A DNA stretch of 64,000 bases from Clostridium chauvoei (GCF_002327185.1 NZ_CP018624.1:868001-932000); one strand, 5' to 3'; counted from the stretch's first letter, positions 55,789-64,000 are shown. Program-made: numbers and translations. The notes: a model not told the origin generated them from the letters alone.

Positions 55789-56751
55789 GTGTCTATAAAA
55801 GAAATTGAATATAGGTTACCAGATGATCTTATAGAAATTTTGGAGAAAATATTTACTAGATGTCAGTTAGATACAATTTACAAAAGTTATGAAAATGGAA
55901 GAAATACTACATTTAGAGTTAATAAGCTTAAAGGAAATACTAAAGAAGTTATGGATGAACTAAATAGGTATAAAATAAAGGCAGTTAACTATGCTAAATT
56001 AAATAATACTTTTATCATAAAAGGTAGTAAGGAGAGTAGTTTAAGGAAACTTAAGATATATGATGACGGAAAAATATATCTACAAAATATTTCCTCTATG
56101 CTACCTCCTTTATTTTTAGATATAAAAGAAGGACAAACTATATTGGATATGTGTGCAGCACCAGGTGGAAAAAGCCTTCTTATGGCAGATATAACCTCAA
56201 ATAAAGCTACTATATTTGCAAATGATATAAATGAGATAAGGAGAGAGAGATTAAGTTATAATGCCTTAAAACAAGGAGCTAAATCAATTATTGTATTAGG
56301 AACAGATGGACGCACTATAGGAAAACGTTTAAATAATTATTTTGACAGAGTACTTTTAGATGCTCCATGTTCTGGTGAAGGAACTATTCATATTAGAAAT
56401 TCTAAAAGATTTAGTGGATGGTCGGAGAAAAAAGTAAAACATTGTGTTAAATTACAAAAACAATTAATAGAAAGTGGATATAATGCGTTAAAAGATAATG
56501 GAGTAATGGTATATTCAACTTGTACATTAAATCCATTTGAAAATGAAGAAATTGTAGAATATATATTAAATAAACATAGTGATTTAAAGATAGAAAAGGT
56601 TTCTTTAGATATACCTAATTCAATAAATGGATTGACTAAATATAGAGAAAAAATTTATAGAGAAGAAGTTAAAAACACTATAAGAATTATTCCAAATGAA
56701 AATATGGAAGGATTTTTTATTGCTAAGTTTAGAAAAAATAAAATTGATTAA
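55789..56751 (+). CDS. RsmB/NOP-family RNA cytosine-5 methyltransferase
   Basis: A 320-residue protein, GTG 55789 behind AGGGGTGAAG. The SAM site is CAAPGGKSLLMADI, the family signature DAPCSGEGTI carries the first catalytic Cys, and VYSTCTLNPFENEE the second. An N-terminal RNA-binding part (about 1-110) precedes the Rossmann domain. It methylates cytosine C5 in rRNA or tRNA; which one cannot be told, though short forms of this type are often annotated RsmF/NSUN6-like. Confidence 0.88.
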   Translation: MSIKEIEYRLPDDLIEILEKIFTRCQLDTIYKSYENGRNTTFRVNKLKGNTKEVMDELNRYKIKAVNYAKLNNTFIIKGSKESSLRKLKIYDDGKIYLQNISSMLPPLFLDIKEGQTILDMCAAPGGKSLLMADITSNKATIFANDINEIRRERLSYNALKQGAKSIIVLGTDGRTIGKRLNNYFDRVLLDAPCSGEGTIHIRNSKRFSGWSEKKVKHCVKLQKQLIESGYNALKDNGVMVYSTCTLNPFENEEIVEYILNKHSDLKIEKVSLDIPNSINGLTKYREKIYREEVKNTIRIIPNENMEGFFIAKFRKNKID

Positions 56752-56754
56752 AAA

Positions 56755-56796
56755 AATAAGATTAGTAAAGCTTTTATACTTTACTAATCTTATTTT
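56755..56796. terminator. Bidirectional terminator
   Basis: AATAAGATTAGTAAAG (56755-56770) pairs perfectly with CTTTACTAATCTTATT (56779-56794) between convergent genes. Confidence 0.85.
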
Positions 56797-57953
56797 TAAT
56801 AATGAACATGAATTAAATGAAATTTAATATTAGAATTACTCCAACCTAAATCATAAGGAACCAATAGTCTATCAGTATTATGACAGGTTACAAGTGGATA
56901 GCCTTTAGAATCAAAGCCTGTTACAGTAGATATATGGGTTATTCTACCTTTTTTCTCATAGGCTACAAAATCACCAGGTCGCATATTAAAAGCTGCTTTA
57001 TATATTTGATTATAGCTTCCTTTAGCTATATAAGAAGCTCTTCCACTACCTAACATATAGTTTTTAAACCCTTGAGCATTTAACCAAGCTTTAGTACCAT
57101 CATTTCCAGCATAATTCCAAGCACCATTCTTTTTAAAGCCACCACCTTCATGAAGAATTTGAGAGGCGAAATTTGCACAATCACCACCATCAGGATTATG
57201 ATTTTTATACTTAGAATTATATTTAAAAGTAAATTCTTCATTTTCAGAAACACCACAATATGTATGAGCATAATTAATTGCGTTTTTTAATCTTTCATTA
57301 GGGTTAAAGTCAGGTGCTATTTTTGATACAATATAGTCTTTAATTTCATCAGATTTTATATTATCCATATCTAAAGAGTCAGCAAAGGGGTCTGTATACC
57401 ATTCTTTTGTTATTATGTATCTATCTCCATCTTTTTTTAAGTTTAAATAGTGATTAGTACCTAATCTAAAATGATTTAAAAGATCAGGAGTATCTAAATA
57501 AGAATAATTAAAGTCTGTTGCAACATCACATATTATTCCAAAAACATTAGGTTCTTTTTCAACAACTTTTCTTATTTTAACAGTAGATTTTAAATCTTTA
57601 AATTGTACTGATTGTTTTTCGGACCAATTTATTAAATATTGAGTCTTTTTAGCTTCACTTTCATAAGCCCAAAGACTAACTTTTATATTTAAATCATAAA
57701 AATTCTTCAAAAGTTCACAGTCACCACAAACTATTGCGGCATTCCTATCTGCGAATAACTTTTCTAAAAGTCCTTTAAACTCAGTTTTTACTTCTTCAGA
57801 AGTTCCACAATCTAAAGAGTTATCCAAGATTTTGATTTCTTCAGTAGTAAAAGTAGAGTCTTTTATATTAGTATCTGCCATAATTTTGGAAATTGGTGAT
57901 AAAACTAGTATTGAAACTATTAAATAGGATAAAAGTTTAAACTTTTTAGCCAC
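56796..57953 (-). CDS. Secreted amidase-domain protein (Amidase_6)
   Basis: A 385-residue protein on the minus strand. GTG 57953 behind AAAGGAGTG is chosen because the nearby ATG is out of frame. A signal peptide (1-26, ending IMAD) is followed by a region of unknown fold (about 30-220) and the Amidase_6 domain (about 225-385). The latter has GGDCANFASQILHEGG (catalytic Cys), WNYAG, MRPGDFVAYEK, HISTVTG (His) and CHNTDR. Such domains are NlpC/P60-like cysteine hydrolases, and roles in wall peptide cleavage or sporulation are proposed. Substrate unknown. Confidence 0.85.
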   Translation of the reverse strand: MAKKFKLLSYLIVSILVLSPISKIMADTNIKDSTFTTEEIKILDNSLDCGTSEEVKTEFKGLLEKLFADRNAAIVCGDCELLKNFYDLNIKVSLWAYESEAKKTQYLINWSEKQSVQFKDLKSTVKIRKVVEKEPNVFGIICDVATDFNYSYLDTPDLLNHFRLGTNHYLNLKKDGDRYIITKEWYTDPFADSLDMDNIKSDEIKDYIVSKIAPDFNPNERLKNAINYAHTYCGVSENEEFTFKYNSKYKNHNPDGGDCANFASQILHEGGGFKKNGAWNYAGNDGTKAWLNAQGFKNYMLGSGRASYIAKGSYNQIYKAAFNMRPGDFVAYEKKGRITHISTVTGFDSKGYPLVTCHNTDRLLVPYDLGWSNSNIKFHLIHVHY

Positions 57954-58110
57954 ATTATTTGCACTCCTTTATTTTTAAATTTTTCCCATGAGATTAGTTT
58001 GTACAAAAATCAACTATATTATATATATTTAAAATAAAAAATAATAAAAAAATCACAATAAAACTCTAGATTGAATAATATATTATGTTATTAATAATTA
58101 TGGAGTTTTT

Positions 58111-59073
58111 ATGTTTAGAAAATTAAATTGTTTATATGATACAGCTAAGGAGATTGAGTTTGATAATAGTTCAAAATTAGTATTTATATCAGATGTTCAT
58201 AGAGGAGATTGTACTTATTATGATGCACAATTACCAAATAAAAATTTATATAAAGCCGCATTGTACCACTATTATAAAAAGGGGTTTACATATGTGGAAG
58301 TAGGGGATGGAGAAGAACTTTGGAAAAATAAAAATTGCAATGATATTTCATATTGTTATGAAGATATTTTTAAAATACTTAATAAGTTTAAGGAAAATAA
58401 TAGAATTTTTATGATTTATGGAAATCATGATATAATAAAAAAAAGAGGGAATTTTTATGCTAAGCAATATAAAGCTTTAAAAAAAGTTGGAGCTGATTAT
58501 GGAAAAGAATTTCTCATTTTTATAAAAGAGTTAAAGTTTTATGAAGCTTTAAACTTTAAATACATGCCTATAAATGAAAAGTTTTTAGTTACCCATGGTC
58601 ATCAAGTAGATTTTATTAATTCATCTCTTTGGATGTTATCTAGATTTTTAGTAAGATATGTTTGGAAATTTTTAAATGGATTAGCAGGGTTTAAAGACCC
58701 AACTAGTCCAGCTAAAAGTAATACTAAAGGAAATAAGGTTGATAGAAAACTTGAAAGATGGGCAAAAGAAAATGGGAAAATGATTCTTTGTGGTCATACT
58801 CATAATAGTAGATTACCAGGAAAATACGAGCCGCCATATTTAAATGATGGATGTTGTGTATTACCATATGCTATGACATCTATAGAAATTGAAAATGGGA
58901 AAGTATCATTAATTAAATGGGGTGTAGAGGTACAAGAAGAAGGGAATTTATGTGTAAAAAGAAGAGTAATTTATGGACCTTTAAATGTAGAGGAATATCT
59001 ACTATGGGCACGAAAAGAACGAGATAGAATGCTTAGGGAAGCTGAAAGTGAAAAAAATAAAAAAAGAAAGTAG
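58111..59073 (+). CDS. Calcineurin-like metallophosphoesterase
   Basis: A 320-residue protein. The metal-site motifs are FISDVHRGD, VEVGDGEELW, MIYGNHDI and LCGHTHNSRLPG, in the right order; the usual GDxxD is GDGEEL here. The end is strongly basic (RKERDRMLREAESEKNKKRK). The substrate is unknown. First of three closely spaced genes with a dipeptidase and a reductase. Confidence 0.85.
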   Translation: MFRKLNCLYDTAKEIEFDNSSKLVFISDVHRGDCTYYDAQLPNKNLYKAALYHYYKKGFTYVEVGDGEELWKNKNCNDISYCYEDIFKILNKFKENNRIFMIYGNHDIIKKRGNFYAKQYKALKKVGADYGKEFLIFIKELKFYEALNFKYMPINEKFLVTHGHQVDFINSSLWMLSRFLVRYVWKFLNGLAGFKDPTSPAKSNTKGNKVDRKLERWAKENGKMILCGHTHNSRLPGKYEPPYLNDGCCVLPYAMTSIEIENGKVSLIKWGVEVQEEGNLCVKRRVIYGPLNVEEYLLWARKERDRMLREAESEKNKKRK

Positions 59074-59084
59074 GAATTAGAAAA

Positions 59085-60017
59085 ATGACAACAATTGATT
59101 TACATTGTGACACAGCCAGCAGATTATTATATGAAAATTTAAATTTAAAGGAAAGTATTTGCAAGGTAGATATACAAAAACTTAAAAAATCTAAAGCATT
59201 AGCACAAGTTTTTGCAAATTTTATAGAACTTAATATAGTAGATGATCCATATAAAGAATTTATAAAAATGTATAATAATCTTATAAAAGAGATAGATAAG
59301 AATTCAAAGGATATAACTTTAGTTAGAAATTTACAAGAGTTAGAAGAAGCTAATAAAATAGGGAAAATAGGAGCTTTTTTAGCTATTGAAGAAGGAGAGG
59401 TACTTCAAGGAAAAGTAGAAAGAGTTAAAGAAATTTATGAACTTGGAATAAGATTTTTAACTTTAACGTGGAATTTTAAAAATAGTATAGGGTACCCAAA
59501 TAAAGATTTTAAATATAAAGATATGGGTTTAACAGAGAGAGGAAAAGAAATAGTTTGCGAAATGGAGAGATTAGGTATAATACCAGATTGCTCACATTTA
59601 TCAGATGGAGGATTTTATGACTTAGTTGAAATATGTAAAAAACCATTTATAGCAACACATTCAAATGCTAGAGCAATTACCAATCATTCAAGAAATCTAA
59701 CAGATGATATGATAGTTAAGCTTTCAAATAAAGGCGGAGTAATGGGATTAAATTTCTGTGCACCATTTTTAGGAGAAAAAGATATACCCAAAATAGAAGA
59801 TATGATAGCACATATAAAGCATATAAAAAATATAGGGGGAATAGATGTTTTAGCTATAGGAACTGATTTTGATGGTATAGAAAATGAAGTAGAAATTAAA
59901 AATATAGGAGAAATGGGGATTCTTGCAGAAGCTCTAATTAGAGAAGGCTTTAAGGAAAGTGAAATAGATAAAATATTTTACGGAAATGTAAAAAGAGTAT
60001 TAAAAGAATGTTTATAA
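59085..60017 (+). CDS. Membrane dipeptidase (M19 family)
   Basis: A 310-residue protein. Zinc ligands are visible in TIDLHCDTASR (HxD), FLAIEEGE (Glu), PDCSHLSDGG and ATHSNARAITNHSRN (His), and AIGTDFDGIEN carries the final Asp. This is the renal dipeptidase/PepD-like peptidase M19 family; bacterial members hydrolyse dipeptides, including those with D-residues. Eleven bases after the phosphoesterase gene. Confidence 0.92.
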   Translation: MTTIDLHCDTASRLLYENLNLKESICKVDIQKLKKSKALAQVFANFIELNIVDDPYKEFIKMYNNLIKEIDKNSKDITLVRNLQELEEANKIGKIGAFLAIEEGEVLQGKVERVKEIYELGIRFLTLTWNFKNSIGYPNKDFKYKDMGLTERGKEIVCEMERLGIIPDCSHLSDGGFYDLVEICKKPFIATHSNARAITNHSRNLTDDMIVKLSNKGGVMGLNFCAPFLGEKDIPKIEDMIAHIKHIKNIGGIDVLAIGTDFDGIENEVEIKNIGEMGILAEALIREGFKESEIDKIFYGNVKRVLKECL

Positions 60018-60031
60018 TATAGGAGAAAAAA

Positions 60032-60775
60032 ATGGGAAACTTACAAGGAAAAGTGGCTTTAGTTACTGGGGCTTCAAGAGGGATAGGTAAAGCAATAGCT
60101 ATTGAATTAGCAAAAGAAGGAGCTTCAGTTATAATAAATTATTCAAAGGATGATAATGGAGCAGAGGTAACATTAGCAGAAATAATAGCAAAAGGTGGAT
60201 ATGGAAAACTTTTAAAAGGTGATATATCTTCTTTTGAAACAGCTAGAAACATAATAGACCAAATTATTGAGAGTTTTGGAAAGATAGATATAGTTGTAAA
60301 TAATGCAGGTAGATCAACTATCGGATTATTCATGGATTCGTCTTTTGAAGATATAAATAATTTAATAGGAACTAATCTTCTAGGAGCAATGTATTTAAGT
60401 AAACATGCACTTCCACATATGATAAGAAGAGGCCAAGGAAATATAATAAATATCTCATCTATGTGGGGAGAAGTTGGAGCATCTTGTGAAGTAGTTTATT
60501 CAACAACTAAAGGTGGAATAAATTTATTTACTAAAGCTTTAGCTAAAGAAGTTGCACCTATGGGAGTTAGAGTAAATGCTATAGCACCAGGAGTTATTGA
60601 TACAGATATGAATTCTTTTTTAGGGGTAGATGAAAAAAAAGAATTAGAAGAAGAAATACCTTCAGGTAGATTTGGAAAAACATCAGAAATAGCTAAAGCA
60701 GTAATATTTTTATGTAATGACCAATGTAATTATTTAACTGGTCAAATAATAAGAATTGATGGGGGATTAATATAA
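60032..60775 (+). CDS. ymfI: SDR-family reductase, elongation factor P 5-aminopentanone reductase-like
   Basis: A 247-residue FabG-like short-chain dehydrogenase behind ATAGGAGAA. The NADPH loop GASRGIGKA, NNAGRS, the catalytic Tyr/Lys in YSTTKGG and the end LTGQIIRIDGG are present. The SSMWGEVGASCEV segment around the active site is the feature that, in my recollection, marks YmfI, the reductase that finishes 5-aminopentanol modification of EF-P in Bacillus. An ordinary 3-oxoacyl-ACP reductase is the alternative. No efp gene lies nearby. Confidence 0.7.
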   Translation: MGNLQGKVALVTGASRGIGKAIAIELAKEGASVIINYSKDDNGAEVTLAEIIAKGGYGKLLKGDISSFETARNIIDQIIESFGKIDIVVNNAGRSTIGLFMDSSFEDINNLIGTNLLGAMYLSKHALPHMIRRGQGNIINISSMWGEVGASCEVVYSTTKGGINLFTKALAKEVAPMGVRVNAIAPGVIDTDMNSFLGVDEKKELEEEIPSGRFGKTSEIAKAVIFLCNDQCNYLTGQIIRIDGGLI

Positions 60776-60843
60776 AAATAGTCCCTAAAAGTATAATTGT
60801 ATATGTATATTATATTGATAAATAAAAAGGTGGATATATTACA

Positions 60844-61127
60844 ATGATACATAATGTAGAAAAAGACTTGGGGAAGGACTATAAAGGGAATATTAATCAA
60901 TTAATAGAGGAATATATGCCTTTTATTATTAAGGCTATATCAGAGACAACAGGAAGATATGTATCTTTAGAAAATAGTGAAGAAAAAAGAGGTTACTAAT
61001 AAAAAAAATATCCTTACGATTTACTGTAACAGAAAAAGTAATAAAAAGAAGTAAGAAGTTTATTACTACAGTAGTGATTATTTATTATAAAAATTTTAGA
61101 AATCTAAAATTATGGATAAAAGGATAG
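60844..61127 (+). pseudogene. sigI: Sigma factor SigI remnant with internal deletion
   Basis: ATG 60844 opens a 51-codon frame, MIHNVEKDLGKDYKG to EEYMPFIIKAISETTGRY and VSLENSEEKRGY, stopping at 60997-60999. The part up to LENSEE matches the start of SigI sigma factors. A different frame from about 61005 reads TVTEKVIKRSKKFITT and NFRNLKLWIKG, ending at 61125-61127, which matches the last residues of SigI. The middle, about 150 codons with the DNA-binding regions, is missing. The anti-sigma gene follows 10 bases later, as in normal sigI-rsgI operons. Confidence 0.75.
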
Positions 61128-61137
61128 GAGGATATTT

Positions 61138-61953
61138 ATGTTTAAAGGACTTGTAATGGAGATAAAGAATAATACTGCTATAGTTATGAAGGATGATGGA
61201 AGTATTATAAAAATTAAATACAAAGATGGTATTAATGTTGGAGATAAGATAATTTTTTTAAAGGAAGATATTATAGATATTAAAAATTATGGATATAAAA
61301 AAATTTTAAGTATTGCCGCGTTATTTATGGTAGCTATTTTATTATATTTAAACTTTAAACCTACAGATTTATATGCTGTAGTTAGTTTAGATGTTAATCC
61401 AAGTATCGATTTAAAGTTAGATAAAAATTAAAATATAATTGAAGTAAAGGGTATTAATGATGACGGAAAAATTATTGATTTTAAAGATATAAAAGGTAAA
61501 AATATAAATGATGGGATGCTAGAAATAAAACATAAATTAATAGAAAAGAATTATATTTCTAAAAATAAAACAATACTCTTTGGATTTGCTTTTAATAGTA
61601 ATTCTGATGATATAGAATATGAAGATAAAGTAAAAATGATTATAAAAAATAACTTTAATGATAATAAGATTGCCTTTTTAAAAGGAGATAGCAATAGTAT
61701 AAATAATGCTGATAATAAAGGTATATCTTTAGGAAGATATGAAGCATCTTTAGATTTTCATGATGATAAGTTAGAAGATATGATAGAAAATCTATCTGTA
61801 GAAGAAATATTAAATGCAATAAAAAATAAAGATAAGTATATATTCTGGAATAGTGATATTGAAGAAGAGCTTAAAGATGAATTAGAAGATAAAAACGACG
61901 TTGATGATAATAATGATGATTTAGAACATAATGAAAATGATGATTTAGATTAA
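61138..61953 (+). pseudogene. rsgI: Anti-sigma factor RsgI-like, interrupted by an in-frame stop
   Basis: ATG 61138 behind ATAGGAGG. The first 97 codons give the RsgI N-terminal domain (FKGLVMEIKNNTAIVMKDDG), one membrane helix (about 62-79, LSIAALFMVAILLYL) and YAVVSLDVNPSIDLKLDKN, the extracellular start conserved in RsgI. Then TAA at 61429-61431. The same frame continues directly with NIIEVKGINDDGKIIDFK and runs to 61953, so one codon change (for example CAA to TAA) broke a protein of about 271 residues. The end is very acidic (Asp/Asn-rich). RsgI binds SigI in the membrane and senses extracellular polysaccharide or wall signals. Confidence 0.8.
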
Positions 61954-61962
61954 TAACTTTAG

Positions 61963-61995
61963 ACAGGAAATAAAATTTATTTCCTGTTTTTTTTA
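61963..61995 (+). terminator. Terminator of the sigI-rsgI unit
   Basis: ACAGGAAAT (61963-61971) pairs with ATTTCCTGT (61979-61987), followed by eight T. Confidence 0.85.
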
Positions 61996-62086
61996 TAAAA
62001 ATATATAAAAAGGTACCTAAATTTATTTTCATATAGGTATTATATATTGAAAGTTAGTAACATGAAAAATTAGGAGGAATAATATT

Positions 62087-62416
62087 ATGAAAAAAGGATT
62101 AATAGCTTTAATTTTAGGTACAATAATTATTGGTGGAGGAACAGTAGGAGTAAATGCTTTATCAAATAATGATTTTAGAAAAGAAATAGAAAACAAAAGT
62201 TATTCAGACGATATAGATGATAAGTTAGAAGATGAAATGGAAAGAAAAGCATTAGAAGAAATAAAAGATAGATTAGGAATAAAAGATAATGAGTGGAGAA
62301 CATATGATGAATTAGAAGATATAATTGAAAATAAATTAGGTATTGAGGATATTGAAGATTTAATAGAAAAAGAATTAGGTTTAGATAATAATGATGACAT
62401 AGATGATATAGATTAA
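62087..62416 (+). CDS. Small secreted acidic protein, 109 residues
   Basis: ATG behind TTAGGAGGAAT. A signal peptide (1-25, ILGTIIIGGGTVGVNA) is followed by a strongly acidic helical part with repeated motifs: IKDRLGIKDN, IENKLGIEDIEDLIEKELGLDN. It ends in DDIDDID. I do not recognise the family. The Asp-rich end resembles that of the preceding RsgI-like protein, and both may work at the cell surface, perhaps binding calcium; this is inference from composition only. Confidence 0.6.
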   Translation: MKKGLIALILGTIIIGGGTVGVNALSNNDFRKEIENKSYSDDIDDKLEDEMERKALEEIKDRLGIKDNEWRTYDELEDIIENKLGIEDIEDLIEKELGLDNNDDIDDID

Positions 62417-62423
62417 GATAGAT

Positions 62424-62470
62424 AGCTATAAATTTGGGTTTTATTACTTGGATTTATAGCTTTTAAATTT
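62424..62470 (+). terminator. Terminator
   Basis: AGCTATAAAT (62424-62433) pairs perfectly with ATTTATAGCT (62452-62461), followed by TTTAAATTTT. Confidence 0.75.
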
Positions 62471-62541
62471 TAAAAATAAATATAATATATTATTTCAGAG
62501 ATACTATTTAGTATAAAGTTTTATAGTATGGAGGATATTAT

Positions 62542-63006
62542 ATGGAGCAAGAAAATATAAATAATAAAATTTTTAGAAAATATATTATAGATTATCTAGG
62601 AAAATATCATTTTTATGATGAAGAGGAGTTTAAAAAATCAAGAGATGATTGGGAATATATTTTAGATAATTTAAAGGAAAGTAACAGATTTGATTATAAT
62701 GGATCATCCTTTACTTTTACTAAGTTTGGAAGCATATCAGAAGGAAAAACAGAAAAAGATGTAAGCATAGAGGTTGAAGATAATAATATAAATGTAAAAA
62801 TAAATAATGAAACTGTACATTTAGATTTAATATATAAATTAGAAGTTAAAAAATTGGAAGATCATTTTAGAATTGCTACTAGAATAAGTGAAAAAGGAGA
62901 CTCCATTTCTTGTTTATTATATATTAATTTAGAAGAGGGAGAAGATTTTATAGATTCATTAAATTATATAAAAAAATTACAACAAGAATATGCAAAACCT
63001 AGATAA
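62542..63006 (+). CDS. Hypothetical protein, 154 residues
   Basis: Not recognised. ATG behind ATGGAGGAT. Cytosolic by appearance: no signal peptide or membrane segment. It has an acidic helical start (EEEFKKSRDDWEYILDNL), then a run of short strands (FTFTKFGSI, VSIEVEDNNINVKI), and a helical end (YIKKLQQEYAKPR). Could be a small ligand-binding or antitoxin-like fold, but nothing supports a specific call. Confidence 0.55.
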   Translation: MEQENINNKIFRKYIIDYLGKYHFYDEEEFKKSRDDWEYILDNLKESNRFDYNGSSFTFTKFGSISEGKTEKDVSIEVEDNNINVKINNETVHLDLIYKLEVKKLEDHFRIATRISEKGDSISCLLYINLEEGEDFIDSLNYIKKLQQEYAKPR

Positions 63007-63054
63007 TAAATGTCTTAAAAATGAGAATAAAAGAGAATTTTATTAATCGTAACA

Positions 63055-63082
63055 TTTACATTGCCTAAAAATAAGATATAAT
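63055..63082 (+). promoter_or_regulatory. Candidate promoter of the lipoprotein gene
   Basis: TTTACA (63055-63060), a 16-base spacer and TATAAT (63077-63082) precede the gene at 63160. Confidence 0.55.
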
Positions 63083-63159
63083 AGGATATTTTAATATTGA
63101 ATATTTATTTTTAGGGAGTATAATAATTCTATTACATAAAGATTAGGGGGATTAACTTA

Positions 63160-63699
63160 ATGAAAAGAATAAAAGGAGTACTTAGCTCTATAATAATAGC
63201 TATGGTTTCAATAACATTAATTTCTTGTTCAGGCCCTATAAATGCACCAGAGGAAAAGCCTAAAAAAGAAGAAGCATCAAGTGATGCAGCTATATTTGAA
63301 AAGGTAAATGAAGTAATAGATAGTAAAAAAATATCTGAAAAAAAAGAAGAAATTAAAAATAAACTTAATGAAAATCAAAATGAAACTAAAGATATTATAA
63401 ATATTGATGATATTGATGAATTAAAGAGTACGTTGAAAGATACAAAAAAAAGTGTAGATAAATTAAAAACTTTTAATGATAAAGAAAAAATTGAAGCTAA
63501 CATAAATAACATAACTAATAACATTGATACTTTAAAAGAAAAAGTACAAAAAGATGGGAAAATAGATAGCAATATAAAAAGTGAAGTTGATGATTTAAAA
63601 AAATCAATTGAAGAAGTAACATCTAAGTTAGATAAAGAAAAAATTGATACTAATAAGTTAAATGAAATAAAAAATAAATTAGAAGATATAACCAATTAG
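63160..63699 (+). CDS. Lipoprotein with coiled coil, function unknown
   Basis: A 179-residue protein behind TTAGGGGGATT. The N terminus is a lipoprotein signal with lipobox LISC (Cys at about 23), so it should be anchored outside the membrane. The rest is almost entirely charged helix, rich in Lys, Glu, Asp and Ile, with heptad-like spacing (LKSTLKDTKKSVDKLKTF, IEEVTSKLDKEKID), probably a coiled coil. No enzyme motif seen. Confidence 0.7.
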   Translation: MKRIKGVLSSIIIAMVSITLISCSGPINAPEEKPKKEEASSDAAIFEKVNEVIDSKKISEKKEEIKNKLNENQNETKDIINIDDIDELKSTLKDTKKSVDKLKTFNDKEKIEANINNITNNIDTLKEKVQKDGKIDSNIKSEVDDLKKSIEEVTSKLDKEKIDTNKLNEIKNKLEDITN

Positions 63700-63700
63700 T

Positions 63701-63739
63701 AAAAGCTATAGATCTTTAATAGGTCTATAGCTTTTTATT
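63701..63739 (+). terminator. Terminator of the lipoprotein gene
   Basis: AAAAGCTATAGA (63701-63712) pairs with TCTATAGCTTTT (63724-63735), followed by TATTTT. Confidence 0.85.
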
Positions 63740-63816
63740 TTAATTAGAAAAGTTGATTAAATAACTTTTACATAGTACTATGAAGTATAGACGTTAAGAG
63801 AAGGAAGGAATTTATA

Positions 63817-64000
63817 ATGGGAAAAATATTAGTTTTAGCAGAAAAACCAAGTGTAGGTAGAGATATTGCTAAGGTTTTAAAGTGTAATCAAAATAAAGGT
63901 TCATATATTGAAGGAAATAAATATATAATAACATGGGCATTAGGTCATTTAGTAGGTCTTCAAGATCCAGAAGGATATGATAATAAGTATAAAACTTGGA
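63817..64000 (+). CDS. topB: DNA topoisomerase III, N-terminal part (3' end outside window)
   Basis: ATG 63817 behind AGAAGGAAGG. The first 61 residues begin [20 protein letters not shown], the Toprim strand with the catalytic Glu typical of topoisomerase III, followed by [19 protein letters not shown], also characteristic. Type IA topoisomerases cut one strand to relax negatively supercoiled DNA or unlink replication intermediates. RecQ, its usual functional partner, is encoded at 37192. The rest of the gene lies beyond the window. Confidence 0.9.
   Translation, partial: MGKILVLAEKPSVGRDIAKVLKCNQNKGSYIEGNKYIITWALGHLVGLQDPEGYDNKYKTW

Overview
The window is AT-rich DNA (estimated by eye at about 70% A+T) with AGGAGG-type ribosome binding sites, many ATA/AGA/TTA codons and gene orders typical of low-GC Firmicutes. 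The block bofC-like/ruvA/ruvB/queA/tgt/yajC/secD/secF/apt/rel/dtd/hemZ/hisS/aspS, an LPKTG-anchored GH85 glycosidase and a SigI/RsgI locus point to Clostridium sensu stricto (cluster I). The species cannot be fixed from the sequence alone. No tRNA, rRNA, CRISPR array, prophage or plasmid backbone was seen.

Layout. 1-1340: tail of a radical SAM/SPASM protein and an aromatic acid exporter-like membrane protein. 1374-6822: riboflavin operon (FMN riboswitch, ribD, ribE, ribBA, ribH), interrupted between ribBA and ribH by a 1,530-bp insertion sequence with an 8-bp target duplication. Its transposase gene looks dead. 6825-10691: a 1,250-residue secreted heparinase II/III-like lyase behind a candidate cre site. 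10764-14116: small unknown genes, a 3-methyladenine glycosylase, a degraded P-loop ATPase remnant, DegV and a frameshifted TetR regulator. 14253-18139: an MMPL transporter behind two palindromes, followed by a frameshifted secreted partner. 18242-35965: housekeeping superoperons for recombination (ruvAB), queuosine (queA, tgt), Sec export (yajC, secD, secF), stringent response (rel), purine salvage (apt), tRNA proofreading (dtd), porphyrin (hemZ) and two tRNA synthetases, plus a DHH-like protein lacking catalytic motifs. 36014-41285: PHP phosphatase, a frameshifted DUF1294 gene, RecQ, iron alcohol dehydrogenase and CsoR. 41548-45234: cell-wall-anchored endo-beta-N-acetylglucosaminidase. 45504-60775: NSS transporter, split ThrE exporter, glyA, heme catalase, radical SAM activase-like protein, chemoreceptor, exonuclease III, a cation-efflux gene with a stop codon, RNA cytosine methyltransferase, secreted amidase, phosphoesterase, M19 dipeptidase and an EF-P-type reductase. 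60844-63699: eroded sigI-rsgI pair followed by small secreted acidic proteins, an unknown protein and a lipoprotein. 63817-end: start of topoisomerase III.

Most of the window is conventional. The most informative features are signs of decay: the transposase, TetR, the MMPL partner, DUF1294, the cation transporter, sigI, rsgI and a P-loop remnant are all broken, three of them by apparent single-base losses in A/T runs. Other points of interest are a hairpin that would bring the ribBA ribosome binding site close to its ATG, crossing inverted repeats in the insertion sequence, a catalytically stripped RecJ-like protein, a heme catalase in an apparent anaerobe, and an orphan CsoR with its own palindrome. 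I did not find a convincing novel multi-gene system.
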